A stretch of 64,000 nucleotides of DNA from Acinetobacter piscicola (GTDB lineage Bacteria; Pseudomonadota; Gammaproteobacteria; Pseudomonadales; Moraxellaceae): assembly GCF_015218165.1 (NCBI RefSeq), contig NZ_CP048659.1, forward strand, positions 1,116,001-1,180,000. The letters are read 5' to 3'. This document shows positions 19,053 through 29,264 of the stretch, piece by piece. Position numbers and translations under genes: made by a program. The first letter of the stretch is position 1, and each line of letters begins with the position of its first letter. Below the pieces are notes generated by a model. That model saw nothing but the letters and a program-made list of their open reading frames with translations, was not told the origin of the DNA and ran no database searches.

Positions 19053-19077
19053 AGACGAGCTTCGGCTCGTTTTTTTA
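19053..19077 (+). terminator. terminator of carO
   Basis: Short GC-rich stem ACGAGC/GCTCGT (19055-19060 with 19065-19070) with the stable TTCG loop and seven T. Confidence 0.85.
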
Positions 19078-19094
19078 TGCATATCATTTATTGT

Positions 19095-20312
19095 TTAAAA
19101 TGAATAACCAATTTTTATACCATAAGCGATTGCATAATTATCATCTATTGCATTTAAGTTTGCACTTTGATTACCTGCAATAAAAATATCGTTTTGTACG
19201 GTTTGAGCTTTTTGTAATTTAAAATATTTTAAACCCGCTGTAATAAAACGATTGGGTTGTAGTTGATACATTGCACCGAGACCCAAAGCATAAAAACCAT
19301 CGGAAGGATTGAGTGTCCCAGCAGGATTTCCTGTACCTGAATCCCAAGATACATCTGTGAGCATGATCCATTGATCATTGACTCGATGAGCCAATCCTAA
19401 CTGACTAGACCATTGATCTTTTTTATATTCAATCAAATTAAATTTTTGAATGAGTTCAGGGTATTGCATAACAGCTGCATCCAAAATGGCATTAAACTGC
19501 GTAGGTTGCATGTTAAAGTCTTGCCAATTGACCCAACGTAAAGAACCATAGATTAAATGCTTGTTACTGACAGCAGTTTTGAAATCCACATTTACCGATT
19601 GTGGGGTTTGAATATTGGTGCTGCTATTCGGTACAAATTGTATTTTTTGTCCTGCGAGCGTTTCATTTACATGGTGATTGTGCTTAATTTTGGAGTGATA
19701 GCTTATTGAGGTACTGAGTGCATATTCAGGGATTTGATAATGGACTCCAGCTAACCATCCTACAGCAGTATCTGCTTTAAATTCAGCTTGATAACCACTC
19801 ATAATTGAATACGATAAACCTTCTAAACTCAGCTTACTTTGCAATTCTTGCAGCGTAAAGCCTGCATATACTTTCCAGTTTAAGTCTGGCTGGTAACCCC
19901 ATAAATGAGTCAGGCTTTGACTTTTGACTTTAAATTTTGCTGCTTCAATGGTTTTATTGGGCAGTAGGGACGAAGGTGCATACTGATCGTCAAGTTCAGC
20001 TTTATAAGGCTGATCATAAATAAAACCCAATGACCAATGGGGATGGTATTGTATTTTAATTGCCGCATTGAACATGGAGTAGTCTTGAATCAGTTGTCCT
20101 GTCGAGAAGTCACTCACACCCACTTTTTCTAATAGGTCGTGGTTGGTAACTTGTCCAGAAACATGTGGATGTATCTGTGCTATAGACAACTCTAAATAGT
20201 TATCTTTTTCTAAAAAAGCAGAGATAGATTGTTCAGAATTTTCTAATCCTGCTGCAAAACATAGACAGGGAGACATCCCGAAGGCGAGTGTTCCCAAAAA
20301 ACCAGTATTCAT
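19095..20312 (-). CDS. FadL/OmpP1-family outer-membrane transporter
   Basis: A 405-residue predicted beta-barrel with a signal peptide ending near CFAAG and many alternating aromatic strands, ending in Phe (IKIGYSF), as usual for outer-membrane barrels. The start of the mature chain (AGLENSEQSI) and the strands NAAIKIQYHPHWSLGFIYDQPY resemble FadL-type transporters of long-chain fatty acids or other hydrophobic compounds. It is somewhat shorter than E. coli FadL (about 446). It is convergent with carO. The substrate cannot be read from sequence. Confidence 0.82.
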   Translation of the reverse strand: MNTGFLGTLAFGMSPCLCFAAGLENSEQSISAFLEKDNYLELSIAQIHPHVSGQVTNHDLLEKVGVSDFSTGQLIQDYSMFNAAIKIQYHPHWSLGFIYDQPYKAELDDQYAPSSLLPNKTIEAAKFKVKSQSLTHLWGYQPDLNWKVYAGFTLQELQSKLSLEGLSYSIMSGYQAEFKADTAVGWLAGVHYQIPEYALSTSISYHSKIKHNHHVNETLAGQKIQFVPNSSTNIQTPQSVNVDFKTAVSNKHLIYGSLRWVNWQDFNMQPTQFNAILDAAVMQYPELIQKFNLIEYKKDQWSSQLGLAHRVNDQWIMLTDVSWDSGTGNPAGTLNPSDGFYALGLGAMYQLQPNRFITAGLKYFKLQKAQTVQNDIFIAGNQSANLNAIDDNYAIAYGIKIGYSF

Positions 20313-20422
20313 GCTGTGACCCCAACCAAGTATAAAAAGTTATATTGCTTTATTTTTATTCAATAATTTTATGGGGCTTTTGTAGAATGTGCAATCATCA
20401 ATGTTAATAATTATATGATTTT

Positions 20423-20456
20423 TAAAATAATAAAGAGAGTGATGATCACTCTCTTT
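20423..20456 (-). terminator. terminator of the sulfate/cysB transcript
   Basis: Perfect 11-bp stem (20432-20442 with 20446-20456), three-base loop, then a T-rich tail on the minus strand. Confidence 0.75.
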
Positions 20457-20482
20457 GAGTTGTATTGATTAATCTAGGAGAT

Positions 20483-21412
20483 TTAGTCCTCAGGATAAGC
20501 GATTTTTTTCAGGGCTTTGATATCTGCTTCAGGTGAGCATAATGATATGAACTCATAGCCATAGCCACGTAGCAGATGCCCTTTACGTACTGCGATCCAA
20601 GTGGTGTTAACACCAAAAATATCAGTATCAATTTGTTTAAGACGGTGGTCACGTTCTAAGTCATAAGCCACATCATTGACAATACCAACGCCCATGCCAA
20701 GTTCAACATAAGTTTTAATGACATCGGCATCAAGTGCTGACATGACAATATCGACATCTAATTCAGCATCATGAAAGGCTTTGTCAATTTTTGAACGTCC
20801 TGTAAAACCGCCGTGATAGGTAATAATTGGATATTCAGCTAATTTCTCTAAAGTGATGTCTTGAGGATCAAGTTTGGTCAATGGATGATCTTGTGGCGTA
20901 ATAATGCTATGTTTCCATTCATAAAATGGCACACTTCCCAAGTTGTCTTCAGTGGTGAGTGACTCGGTTGCGATACCAATGTCAGCTAAACCAAGTAGTA
21001 ACATTTCAGAAATCTCAACAGGACTCGCTTGTTGCAAAATCAGATGGACTTTTGGAAAGGCTTTTTTAAATAAATTGACAATAGGTGGTAATACATAACG
21101 TGCTTGCGTATGTGTTGTTGCGATAGTTAATGTGCCTTCATCGACTTTGTTAAAATCATCTGCAAGACGTTTGATATTATCAGCATCGATTAACATACGT
21201 TCAACAATGCTCAATAACGCTTGTCCAGGCTCAGTTAAACCAAGTAAACGCTTGCCTTTACGTACAAAAAGTTGTACACCAAGTTCATCTTCTAAATCTT
21301 TGATATGTTTACTGACACCTGATTGTGATGTATACAATGCCGCAGAAGCTTCGGTTAAATTATAATTTTGTCGAACTGTCTCTCGGATAATTCGTAATTG
21401 TTGAAAGTTCAT
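20483..21412 (-). CDS. cysB: LysR-type regulator CysB
   Basis: Transcription activator of sulfate assimilation that senses N-acetylserine and sulfur supply. The N-terminal winged helix-turn-helix reads MNFQQLRIIRE through TSQSGVSKHIKDLEDELGVQLF, wording specific to CysB/Cbl. The effector domain follows, with TTHTQARYVLP near residue 100. ATG 21412 gives 309 residues (E. coli 324); ATG 21421 is nearly on top of the GAGG site. It lies 55 bases after cysA, probably in the same transcript, so the regulator may be made together with the transporter it controls. Confidence 0.92.
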   Translation of the reverse strand: MNFQQLRIIRETVRQNYNLTEASAALYTSQSGVSKHIKDLEDELGVQLFVRKGKRLLGLTEPGQALLSIVERMLIDADNIKRLADDFNKVDEGTLTIATTHTQARYVLPPIVNLFKKAFPKVHLILQQASPVEISEMLLLGLADIGIATESLTTEDNLGSVPFYEWKHSIITPQDHPLTKLDPQDITLEKLAEYPIITYHGGFTGRSKIDKAFHDAELDVDIVMSALDADVIKTYVELGMGVGIVNDVAYDLERDHRLKQIDTDIFGVNTTWIAVRKGHLLRGYGYEFISLCSPEADIKALKKIAYPED

Positions 21413-21467
21413 TTTAATCATTACCTCGGGGTTTGGATGAGTGGATTACACTCATCCGTAGAGCGTA

Positions 21468-22529
21468 TTACGCAACTTGATTTTCAAATAAGTGTAATGT
21501 CGAAGGGCTAAGCCAAACGGTTTGGTTTGGTCTAAATTTATGTAATTTTGCCTCTTCTGAATTTAAGGAAATTTCAATTAAATTTCCTTGACGATCATGT
21601 AACTCCGCCATGACTTTACCTGCGATCCAAACTTCACGTAAGAAAGTTGCTTGAATGGCATTTTCAGTGGGTTGAGTATGAATAGTGAGTTCATCAGGGC
21701 GTGCAAATGCAATCACTTTGCCATCAGCCGTATTTTTTGCCGCATCAAGTTGAAGATGATCATCACCTAAATACAGTGTGCCTTGACGATTTTCACCTTC
21801 AAATCGGTTTGCTTGACCTAAAAAGTCAAAGACAAATGGTGTTGCAGGTTTTTCGTAAACTTCACGAGGTGAACCAATTTGCTCAATATCCCCTTTGTTC
21901 ATCACCACGATTTGATCGGCAACTTCTAAAGCTTCTTCTTGGTCATGGGTAACAAAAATAGAGGTAATGTGTAACTCATCATGTAAAGTACGTAGCCAAC
22001 GGCGTAACTCTTTACGTACTTTGGCGTCTAATGCACCAAAAGGTTCGTCCAGTAATAATACACGTGGCTCAACGGCTAAAGCACGTGCCAATGCAATACG
22101 TTGACGTTGACCACCTGAAAGCTGTGCAGGGTAACGATCTGCTAAAAATCCAAGTTGAACTAAATCGAGTAATCGTGTTACACGTTTTTTAATTTCCGCT
22201 TCACTTGGACGCGTTGCACGTGGGCGAACACGTAAACCAAAAGCCACATTGTCATAGACTGTCATGTGACGGAATAAGGCATAGTGCTGAAATACAAAAC
22301 CGACTTGACGCTCACGAACATGAACATTGGTGGCATCTTGACCCTCAAGCATGATCTGCCCACGGTCTGCTGACTCTAAACCTGCAATGATGCGTAATAA
22401 TGTTGTTTTTCCACAACCTGATGGACCGAGTAGGGCAACCAGTTGACCATCCGGGAAATCTAACGTGATATCTTTTAGTGCATGGAATGCACCGAAGTGT
22501 TTTTCAATATTTTTAACTTGAATACTCAT
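21468..22529 (-). CDS. cysA: sulfate/thiosulfate ABC transporter ATP-binding protein
   Basis: ATPase subunit that powers sulfate import with CysT and CysW. Walker A is GPSGCGKTT (about residues 34-42), the signature is [15 protein letters not shown], Walker B is [12 protein letters not shown], and the H-loop is FVTHDQEEA. The C-terminal part (from about 240) is a TOBE-like regulatory domain. The protein has 353 residues, normal for CysA. It starts 11 bases after cysW ends. Confidence 0.96.
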   Translation of the reverse strand: MSIQVKNIEKHFGAFHALKDITLDFPDGQLVALLGPSGCGKTTLLRIIAGLESADRGQIMLEGQDATNVHVRERQVGFVFQHYALFRHMTVYDNVAFGLRVRPRATRPSEAEIKKRVTRLLDLVQLGFLADRYPAQLSGGQRQRIALARALAVEPRVLLLDEPFGALDAKVRKELRRWLRTLHDELHITSIFVTHDQEEALEVADQIVVMNKGDIEQIGSPREVYEKPATPFVFDFLGQANRFEGENRQGTLYLGDDHLQLDAAKNTADGKVIAFARPDELTIHTQPTENAIQATFLREVWIAGKVMAELHDRQGNLIEISLNSEEAKLHKFRPNQTVWLSPSTLHLFENQVA

Positions 22530-22540
22530 GAGGTCATTCC

Positions 22541-23434
22541 TTAAGAAACTGTTGAATCATCTTTGCTTTGGTTTAGTTTTTCTTGGCGGAACTCAACCCA
22601 TGTTTTTAAAATCAGGGTAATAATTGCCAATAAAGCCAAGAGCGATGACACTGCGAATGCGGCACTAAAGGTATATTCGTTGTACAAAATTTCTACATGT
22701 AAAGGCAAGGTATTGGTTTCACCACGGATATGTCCAGAAACCACAGAAACTGCACCAAACTCACCCATTGCACGTGCGTTACATAGAATAACACCGTAGA
22801 TTAGCCCCCATTTGATATTAGGTAAGGTGACTTTCCAAAAAGTCTGCCAGCCTGATGCACCTAATACGATTGCAGCTTCTTCTTCCTCTGTACCTTGCGC
22901 TTCCATCAGTGGAATGAGCTCACGTGCAACAAAGGGAACAGTAATAAACACTGTGGCTAAAACAATGGCAGGCGTTGCATATAAAATTTTAATATCATTG
23001 TCCATGAGCCAGCCGCCTAACCAACCTTGCGAACCAAAGATCAAGACCAACATTAAACCCGCAATCACAGGTGAAACTGAAAAAGGTGTATCAATGATGG
23101 TGGTTAAAATGGCTTTACCACGGAAATTAAACTTCGCAACACACCATGCGGCAGCAACACCAAAAATCACGTTAAGAGGCACTGCAATTGCAGCAGTTAA
23201 CAAGGTTAATTTAACCGCTGATAATGTATCAGGGTTAATTAAAGCCTCAAAATAGACCGCTAAACCTTGTTTAAATGCTTCAACAAAGACCAAAATTAAT
23301 GGCAAAATTAGACAGCTTAAAAAGAAGATCAAAGCAATCGTCAAAAGAGTATAACGAACCCATTTCGGCTCACGTGTTGCATCTCGTGACTGAAGTTTTT
23401 CAGCCAAAGCATTACTATTTGTTGTTAAGCTCAT
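22541..23434 (-). CDS. cysW: sulfate ABC transporter permease CysW
   Basis: Inner-membrane permease subunit with about six helices and the EAA loop segment [24 protein letters not shown]. The later [19 protein letters not shown] stretch is characteristic of CysW. ATG 23434 gives 297 residues and overlaps the cysT stop in an ATGA, with a GGGAGA site upstream, so translation is probably coupled. A longer frame to 23467 exists but lies inside cysT. Confidence 0.95.
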   Translation of the reverse strand: MSLTTNSNALAEKLQSRDATREPKWVRYTLLTIALIFFLSCLILPLILVFVEAFKQGLAVYFEALINPDTLSAVKLTLLTAAIAVPLNVIFGVAAAWCVAKFNFRGKAILTTIIDTPFSVSPVIAGLMLVLIFGSQGWLGGWLMDNDIKILYATPAIVLATVFITVPFVARELIPLMEAQGTEEEEAAIVLGASGWQTFWKVTLPNIKWGLIYGVILCNARAMGEFGAVSVVSGHIRGETNTLPLHVEILYNEYTFSAAFAVSSLLALLAIITLILKTWVEFRQEKLNQSKDDSTVS

Positions 23435-24264
23435 CGTGCAGTTCTCCCTGTGCGGCGACTTGCCCATGCTTGAATCAGGTTAATTAAGAACAAGATAAAA
23501 AATGAGATGACCAACATCACCACAGCAATCGTCGTTGCACCTGCATAATCATATTCTTCTAAACGAGAAATAATCATGAGTGGCGCAATTTCTGTTTCAA
23601 ACGGCTGGTTACCTGCAATGAAAATCACAGAGCCGTATTCACCTACGCCACGAGCAAATGCCAAAGCAAATCCTGTTAAAAGTGCAGGAAAGAGTACAGG
23701 TAAAATCACTTTGGTAATGATTTGAAAACGATTCGCACCCAATGCTGATGCAGCTTCTTCGAGTTCTGTTTCAAAATCACTTAGTACAGGTTGTACGGTA
23801 CGGACAACAAAAGGAATACCAATAAAAATTAATGCTAAGGTGATACCTATAGGGGTATACGCAACTTTGATGCCTAATGGCTCTAAATATTGCCCAATCC
23901 AACCTGTAGGTGCATATAAAGAGGTTAAGGCGATCCCTGCAACTGCGGTAGGCAAAGCAAAAGGTAAATCAACTAAAGCATCGACAATGCGTTTACCTGG
24001 AAAAGTATAGCGGACTAAGCACCAAGCCAGTAACAAACCAAAAACGACATTAATTAAGGCTGCGATAATCGCGGTACTAAAACTGAGTTGTAAGGCTTTG
24101 ATAATACGTTCTGAACTGAGAATTTCCCAAAGTCCATCCCAACCCACACCTAATGATTTTATGAATACAGCAGATAATGGTATCAGTACAATTAAAGACA
24201 AATACGCTAGGGTGAAGCCTAGTGAAAGACCAAATCCTGGCAGCACTCGGGATCGCTGCGACAT
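23431..24264 (-). CDS. cysT: sulfate ABC transporter permease CysT
   Basis: Partner permease of CysW in the sulfate importer. The protein has 277 residues and about six helices. The EAA loop reads [23 protein letters not shown], and the segment [25 protein letters not shown] is typical of CysT/CysU. It follows the small hydrolase gene by about 80 bases and overlaps cysW by four bases. Confidence 0.95.
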   Translation of the reverse strand: MSQRSRVLPGFGLSLGFTLAYLSLIVLIPLSAVFIKSLGVGWDGLWEILSSERIIKALQLSFSTAIIAALINVVFGLLLAWCLVRYTFPGKRIVDALVDLPFALPTAVAGIALTSLYAPTGWIGQYLEPLGIKVAYTPIGITLALIFIGIPFVVRTVQPVLSDFETELEEAASALGANRFQIITKVILPVLFPALLTGFALAFARGVGEYGSVIFIAGNQPFETEIAPLMIISRLEEYDYAGATTIAVVMLVISFFILFLINLIQAWASRRTGRTAR

Positions 24265-24345
24265 GACTACTCCTCAAAGAGAGAAAGCTTGTTGAAGTCA
24301 ACAAGCCAATAAACTAAAACTTTTGCCAAGCTTAAGAGGCAATAC

Positions 24346-24948
24346 TCAAATAGCAAATTTAAAAAACAACTTGCTATCATCAAAATTATTGATATAAGCA
24401 TTGGCAGGTGCTGCAATTAAATAATCAAAAATTTCAGGAAAAGTGTTAAAGCCTGATGCAACATTAATATGACCTGCTTGTCCTACATTATGTGGTTTAA
24501 TTTTCCATGCTTTTGCTAAGGCTTGCGCATCTTCAAAATTTAACCAAGGATCATTTTCAGAAATAATCATGTCTACAGGCACATCAATGCGTAGTTTTTG
24601 AAAATATTCAGCATAATTTCCAATACTATCCCTTGCAAAACCTGCTTCACCAAAGCGAGCAGGGTTGGCGGGTGCAACTAAAACCAATTTTTTAACTTTT
24701 GATTTTAATTCAGGGTGTTGTGCTAAAGCAGCCACACTCGTTAAACAACCAAAACTATGTGCAATTATTTGCATAGGTGCATCGACTTTGTCGAGTGTAT
24801 GGACAAAATTTTCGATCCATTCTGCTAAAACAGGATGATCCCAATTTTGTTGTACACGTGAACAAGACATGAGCTGGCGCTGTAACCAAGACTGCCAATG
24901 ATCATAATCACTGCCACCTACACCTGGAACAATTACGGTATGAATCAT
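24346..24948 (-). CDS. RBBP9/YdeN-family serine hydrolase
   Basis: A 200-residue cytoplasmic alpha/beta hydrolase. The start VIVPGVGGSDYDHWQSWL and the nucleophile elbow AHSFG (Ser65) match the RBBP9/YdeN family. The likely acid is the Asp in SENDPWL and the base the His in GQAGHINVASGF. It sits inside the sulfate-uptake cluster, between the binding-protein gene (23-base gap) and cysT, all on one strand, so it is probably cotranscribed. No role for such a hydrolase in sulfate uptake is established; a link to sulfur metabolism is inference from position only. Confidence 0.85.
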   Translation of the reverse strand: MIHTVIVPGVGGSDYDHWQSWLQRQLMSCSRVQQNWDHPVLAEWIENFVHTLDKVDAPMQIIAHSFGCLTSVAALAQHPELKSKVKKLVLVAPANPARFGEAGFARDSIGNYAEYFQKLRIDVPVDMIISENDPWLNFEDAQALAKAWKIKPHNVGQAGHINVASGFNTFPEIFDYLIAAPANAYINNFDDSKLFFKFAI

Positions 24949-24971
24949 GTCGATGCTCCTACTGAAATCTA

Positions 24972-25982
24972 TTATTTAGCTGTATTATTGGCTTTAACGA
25001 TTTGATCGAAAACACCATTATTTTCAAAATGTTGTTTTTGTACTTTTGTCCAACCGCCAAATTCTTTATCAATCGTCACAAGTTTAAGTGGTTTAAAGGT
25101 TGTGGCATATTTTTTCAATGTTGCTGCATTGCGAGGACGATAAAAGTTTTTCGCCGCAATTTCTTGTCCTGCAGGTGAATACAAATAATTCAGATAAGCT
25201 TTCGCAAGATTTAAACTGCCATTTTTTTCCGCATTTTTTTCAACAATCGCCACAGGCGGTTCAGCTAAAATTGAAAGAGATGGAGTAATAATTTCAAATT
25301 TACCAGGTTGTTCACGTTGTGCTAAAAATGCTTCATTTTCCCAAGCCAACAACACATCACCAATGCCACGTTCTGCAAATGTTGTGGTAGAGCCACGTGC
25401 ACCTGAGTCCAAGACTTTGGTTTGTTTATAAATTTGGCGAACAAAGTCTTGTGCTTTTGCATCTGAACCGTACTTATGTTTAGCCCATGCCCATGCTGCA
25501 AGATAGTTCCAACGTGCACCACCAGAAGTTTTTGGATTTGGCGTAATAATATCAACACCAGGTTTGATTAAGTCGCCCCAATCTTTAATGCCTTTCGGGT
25601 TACCTTTACGCACTAAAAATACAATGGTTGAAGTATATGGTGTTGAGTTCTGCGGAAACTTCTTTTGCCGATCTTTAGGTAATAAGTTGGTTTTGTCTGC
25701 AATAGCGTCAATATCTGCAGCCAGTGCCAAGGTCACCACATCTGCGCTTAAGCCATCAATGACTGCACGTGCTTGTTTACCAGAACCACCATGTGATTGT
25801 TTAAAATTAATCTCTTGTCCTGTTTTTGACTTCCAATAACCTGCAAATTGCTTGTTGAAGTTGTCATATAACTCTCGGGTTGGGTCATAAGAGACATTAA
25901 GAAAGTCTTTTGCGGTTGCAGTAAAAGAAGTTGCTGAAATGAGTACTGCAGCAATACCTAATTTTAATTTTGAAAATTGCAT
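24972..25982 (-). CDS. sbp: periplasmic sulfate-binding protein
   Basis: Substrate-binding component that delivers sulfate (or thiosulfate) to CysTWA. The protein has 336 residues, with a signal peptide ending near TATAK. The family signature [15 protein letters not shown] is at the mature N-terminus, with [16 protein letters not shown] and [16 protein letters not shown] further in. ATG 25982 is chosen: it gives a normal signal peptide, while the upstream ATG 26006 adds eight polar residues. It is the first gene of the sulfate operon. Sbp and CysP are close relatives and cannot be fully told apart by eye. Confidence 0.93.
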   Translation of the reverse strand: MQFSKLKLGIAAVLISATSFTATAKDFLNVSYDPTRELYDNFNKQFAGYWKSKTGQEINFKQSHGGSGKQARAVIDGLSADVVTLALAADIDAIADKTNLLPKDRQKKFPQNSTPYTSTIVFLVRKGNPKGIKDWGDLIKPGVDIITPNPKTSGGARWNYLAAWAWAKHKYGSDAKAQDFVRQIYKQTKVLDSGARGSTTTFAERGIGDVLLAWENEAFLAQREQPGKFEIITPSLSILAEPPVAIVEKNAEKNGSLNLAKAYLNYLYSPAGQEIAAKNFYRPRNAATLKKYATTFKPLKLVTIDKEFGGWTKVQKQHFENNGVFDQIVKANNTAK

Positions 25983-26144
25983 GTGTGAATGCCCCAAATG
26001 ATTCATAATTTCGTTAATATGCGTGCAGCATAACGCCAGTCTTTATCCATAAAAAATAATAAAAAACGAATTTTATATGAATAAAAAAGCATAAGATTGG
26101 TTTTTCAATGTACATTTATTGGCTGTAATTTTAGGAAAATAGAG

Positions 26145-26987
26145 ATGGTAATCTGTTATAAAAATGGTCAAATTGTTGATTCTGTGTCAATTTTTGATCG
26201 TGCATTTCAGTATGGTGATGGTTGTTTTACCACAGCTCGTATTTATGACAATGTCATCGAACTAGAAGATTTACATCGTCAACGTCTGCAACAATCTGCT
26301 GAACGGTTATTTTTGCCAGTCGATTTTTCGCTTTTAGATAAAATGTTCAAACAACTTGAACAAAAATTTGATGTATTAAATGGCACTTTAAAAATTGTGA
26401 TCAGTCGTGGAGAAGGGCAACGCGGCTACCTGATGCCTGATCATCCCGCAGATTTATATATATTGTACTATCCACAAAACATCCAAAACTTTCAGCCTGA
26501 ATTGATTCAAAGTGGTGTATTAACCCAAAAAATAGGTTTAACAATGCCTAAACTTGTGGGGTTAAAAAGCCTGAATCGACTTGAACAAGTCATGTTAAAA
26601 AAAGAAGCACATGAAAAAGGATGGCTTGAAGCTTTGGTGATTGATCTACAAGATCGAATTGTTGAAGGAGTGAGCAGTAATTGTTTTATTCAAATAAACA
26701 ATACATGGATTACGCCTGAACTCCGTTATAATGGTGTGCATGGTGTGATGCGTGCTGAGATTTTGCAACGTATGCAACGCCAAAATATTTCATGTGAACA
26801 ACGTTCAGTTGGGCTAGATGAAATTTCACATATCCAAAGTCTGTTTTTTTGCAACGCATTGAGCCCGATGAAAATCGTACAGTCTTTGGATAATCGAACT
26901 TTAGTGGTTCAACCTTGTGTTGAATTATTTGAAACTTTGCAATTACAACAGTTTAAATCTCATGTCGAATACTCCTGCAAAAAGTAA
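26145..26987 (+). CDS. pabC: aminodeoxychorismate lyase
   Basis: PLP enzyme of the branched-chain aminotransferase fold. It splits 4-amino-4-deoxychorismate into p-aminobenzoate and pyruvate for folate synthesis. The conserved FDRAFQYGDGCFTTARI lies near residues 18-34, and the PLP lysine is in GLKSLNRLEQV. ATG 26145 (280 residues) has AGGA eight bases upstream; a longer frame to 26097 lacks this. The end overlaps mltG by 26 bases. pabC-mltG-tmk is a widely conserved order. Confidence 0.94.
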   Translation: MVICYKNGQIVDSVSIFDRAFQYGDGCFTTARIYDNVIELEDLHRQRLQQSAERLFLPVDFSLLDKMFKQLEQKFDVLNGTLKIVISRGEGQRGYLMPDHPADLYILYYPQNIQNFQPELIQSGVLTQKIGLTMPKLVGLKSLNRLEQVMLKKEAHEKGWLEALVIDLQDRIVEGVSSNCFIQINNTWITPELRYNGVHGVMRAEILQRMQRQNISCEQRSVGLDEISHIQSLFFCNALSPMKIVQSLDNRTLVVQPCVELFETLQLQQFKSHVEYSCKK

Positions 26988-28017
26988 TAAAAAAGCGCCT
27001 AATAAAGCACACAATAAATTTTATAAAGGTATTGCGCTTGTACTGATTGGACTTTTAGTTCTAGGCGCAGTCGTGTTGAAAATGAGTTTATTCAAAACTT
27101 ATCCTATCACGGGTGTAAAACAAAAATTAGTGATTAATAATGGTGAAACTTATACTGGTTTTATTGATCAATTAGCCAAAGATGACAAAGTCAGCTTTCC
27201 AATTGTTTTAAAGTTATATCGCAAAGCCTTTATTCAGGAAACCATGAAAGCGGGTGTCTATGAAGTCACGCAAGGCATGAGTGTACGTGATGTTTTAGTC
27301 ATGGTCTCAGATGCTGATAATGCACAAATGAACCGAATTTTAGTCATTGAAGGGACAACAACGCAGCAATTACTCAAAAGCTTGAAAAAAGATCAATATG
27401 TGAAAACGGAGGTCGCAAATCTACCTACCGCCGAGATGCTCAAAGCCTTAAATATTCCTTTTGAGCATGCAGAAGGTTTGTTCGCACCTGATACATATTT
27501 CTTTGATAAAGGCGCAAGTGATCAAAAGATTCTGACCGATTTATATCAGCGACAAATGAAAATTTTAGACGAGGCTTGGGAAAAACGTGACCAAGGTTTA
27601 CCTTATCAAAATAAATATGAAGCCTTGATTATGGCGTCAATCATTGAACGTGAAACCAGTGTAGACAGCGAGTTAGAGCAAGTATCAGGAGTATTTGTAC
27701 GTCGTTTAAAATTAGGAATGCGTCTGCAAACTGATCCAACCGTGATTTATGGTATGGGTGACAACTATAAAGGCAATATTACTAAGCAAGATTTACGTAC
27801 ACCAACGCCTTATAACACCTATACCATCAATGGCTTACCACCAACCCCGATTGCTTTGCCAAGTAAAAAAGCCATTGAGGCAGCCATGCATCCTGACAAT
27901 TCAGACAATATTTACTTTGTTGCAACAGGAAATGGTGGACATAAATTTTCAAGTAATCTGGCAGATCATAATCGTGCAGTTCAGGAATACCTTACTGTGA
28001 TGCGTGCTAAAAATTAA
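26962..28017 (+). CDS. mltG: endolytic peptidoglycan transglycosylase MltG
   Basis: Membrane-anchored YceG-family enzyme that cuts nascent glycan strands and is thought to set glycan length. One N-terminal transmembrane helix (about residues 20-40) anchors the periplasmic domain, and the catalytic Glu lies in MASIIERETSVDSE. The C-terminal segment TPYNTYTINGLPPTPIALPS is strongly conserved. ATG 26962 gives 351 residues and lies within the end of pabC in another frame, so coupled translation is likely. Confidence 0.96.
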   Translation: MSNTPAKSNKKAPNKAHNKFYKGIALVLIGLLVLGAVVLKMSLFKTYPITGVKQKLVINNGETYTGFIDQLAKDDKVSFPIVLKLYRKAFIQETMKAGVYEVTQGMSVRDVLVMVSDADNAQMNRILVIEGTTTQQLLKSLKKDQYVKTEVANLPTAEMLKALNIPFEHAEGLFAPDTYFFDKGASDQKILTDLYQRQMKILDEAWEKRDQGLPYQNKYEALIMASIIERETSVDSELEQVSGVFVRRLKLGMRLQTDPTVIYGMGDNYKGNITKQDLRTPTPYNTYTINGLPPTPIALPSKKAIEAAMHPDNSDNIYFVATGNGGHKFSSNLADHNRAVQEYLTVMRAKN

Positions 28018-28026
28018 GGAGTAGTC

Positions 28027-28629
28027 ATGTTTATTAGTTTTGAAGGCACAGAAGGCGTAGGTAAAACCACACTGATTCGAAAATTATTTGAGCATTTTCA
28101 GGCGCAAGGTAAAGATGTTGTACTGACCCGTGAGCCGGGTGGAACACCGTTGGCTGAGCAAATTCGCGGGTTATTACTGTCAGTCAATCATGAGGAAAAA
28201 ATGAGTCATGATACTGAATTATTGTTGATGTATGCTGCACGGGCACAGCATGTGGAAACCGTGATTTTACCTGCCTTGGCAGAGGGTAAAATTGTATTAT
28301 GTGATCGTTTTACGGACAGCAGTTTTGCCTATCAATGTGCAGGGCGTGGGCTGAGTCGGGAAAAACTACAACTTCTAAATGAAAACTTTGTCAGTCGAAT
28401 GCCTGATCTTACTTTTTGGTTGGATGCACCGATTGAATTGGGCATGACACGTGCGCGAGAACGCGGTGCTTTAGACCGTTTCGAACAAGAAAAAGTCGCT
28501 TTTTTTGCATCAGTCCGTGCAGGATTTGCAGAAATTCATACACGTGAGCCTGAGCGTATGAAGCGTTTAGATGCAACACAAAGTCCTGAACAGGTGTTTG
28601 CTGAGGCTTTAAGCTATTTGGTTGAATGA
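28027..28629 (+). CDS. tmk: thymidylate kinase
   Basis: Phosphorylates dTMP to dTDP for DNA synthesis. The protein has 200 residues, with the P-loop GTEGVGKTT at 7-15, the DRFTDSSFAYQ substrate motif, and a LID region with ARERGALDRFE. AAGGAG lies immediately upstream. It is the last gene of pabC-mltG-tmk; in many relatives holB follows, but here a long non-coding stretch does. Confidence 0.97.
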   Translation: MFISFEGTEGVGKTTLIRKLFEHFQAQGKDVVLTREPGGTPLAEQIRGLLLSVNHEEKMSHDTELLLMYAARAQHVETVILPALAEGKIVLCDRFTDSSFAYQCAGRGLSREKLQLLNENFVSRMPDLTFWLDAPIELGMTRARERGALDRFEQEKVAFFASVRAGFAEIHTREPERMKRLDATQSPEQVFAEALSYLVE

Positions 28630-28700
28630 GTTTAATCATCACTTTAGTCACAATTTTTCCAGATTAAAATTGCTTTGCCGTAAGGGGAAATGACAGGAAC

Positions 28701-29194
28701 CTAAGTTTCAGTGATTTCTTCCAATCGGCTCATGTCTAAACATACATGCTGACGTTGATCTTCTTCTTGCTCATTGCTCGTGAACCAAATGGTGATATTT
28801 CCGATGCAGCTTCGCAGTTAATGTAATTGTTGTGTATTGAATTTGCTTGCACTGCGACAAGATTGTCCTTGATGAAATATCTGTCTTAATTGGTGTGAAT
28901 ATTTATCCAATAAAACATCTGTATCAAATGTCAGTCCAATCAACGGAATGAAATAGCCTTCAGTGCTGTATATTTTATTTTCTAAACCTGCGCACTGACT
29001 TGCATAAAATAATTGTGTTGCTTTTTCAACAATGAAGTATAACTATGCGCTTTGTGTACTATCGGAAAAATGTAAGGCTTTTGCACCGTGTTTGATGAAA
29101 ATTTATGGTTTGAGTGACTTTTAAAATAGAACAAAATGAAAGCATTGGCAAAAAACTTCTTTTTGATTGAAAATGTGAACCCAAGCGTTCTCAA
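28701..29194 (-). pseudogene. probable decayed gene, family not recognised
   Basis: Between tmk and the next thioesterase lie 635 bases with no intact gene. On the minus strand one frame reads 75 codons (29042 down to 28821), meets TAA at 28818-28820, then reads 39 more codons to TAG at 28701. Upstream in the same frame are a TAG at 29043-29045 and a TAA at 29103-29105. An adjoining frame is open from 29194 to 28982. The peptide has protein-like texture (YFIPLIGLTFDTDVLLDKY, then IWFTSNEQEEDQRQ). I read this as a gene broken by stops and a frameshift. It could also be chance open frames in non-coding DNA. Confidence 0.4.
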
Positions 29195-29264
29195 GTCTTT
29201 GCAGAAAAAGCTTTATATTGAAAATACAGTGTCATAAAGAAATAATGTAAGGAATAAATGAAAA

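Noticed and set aside
22812..23255. 147-codon plus-strand frame inside cysW
   Set aside because: Mirror of a well-supported permease gene; no start signal or recognisable domain.
28982..29194. 70-codon minus-strand frame as an intact gene
   Set aside because: No ribosome-binding site or family likeness, and the better reading is part of a decayed gene in two frames.
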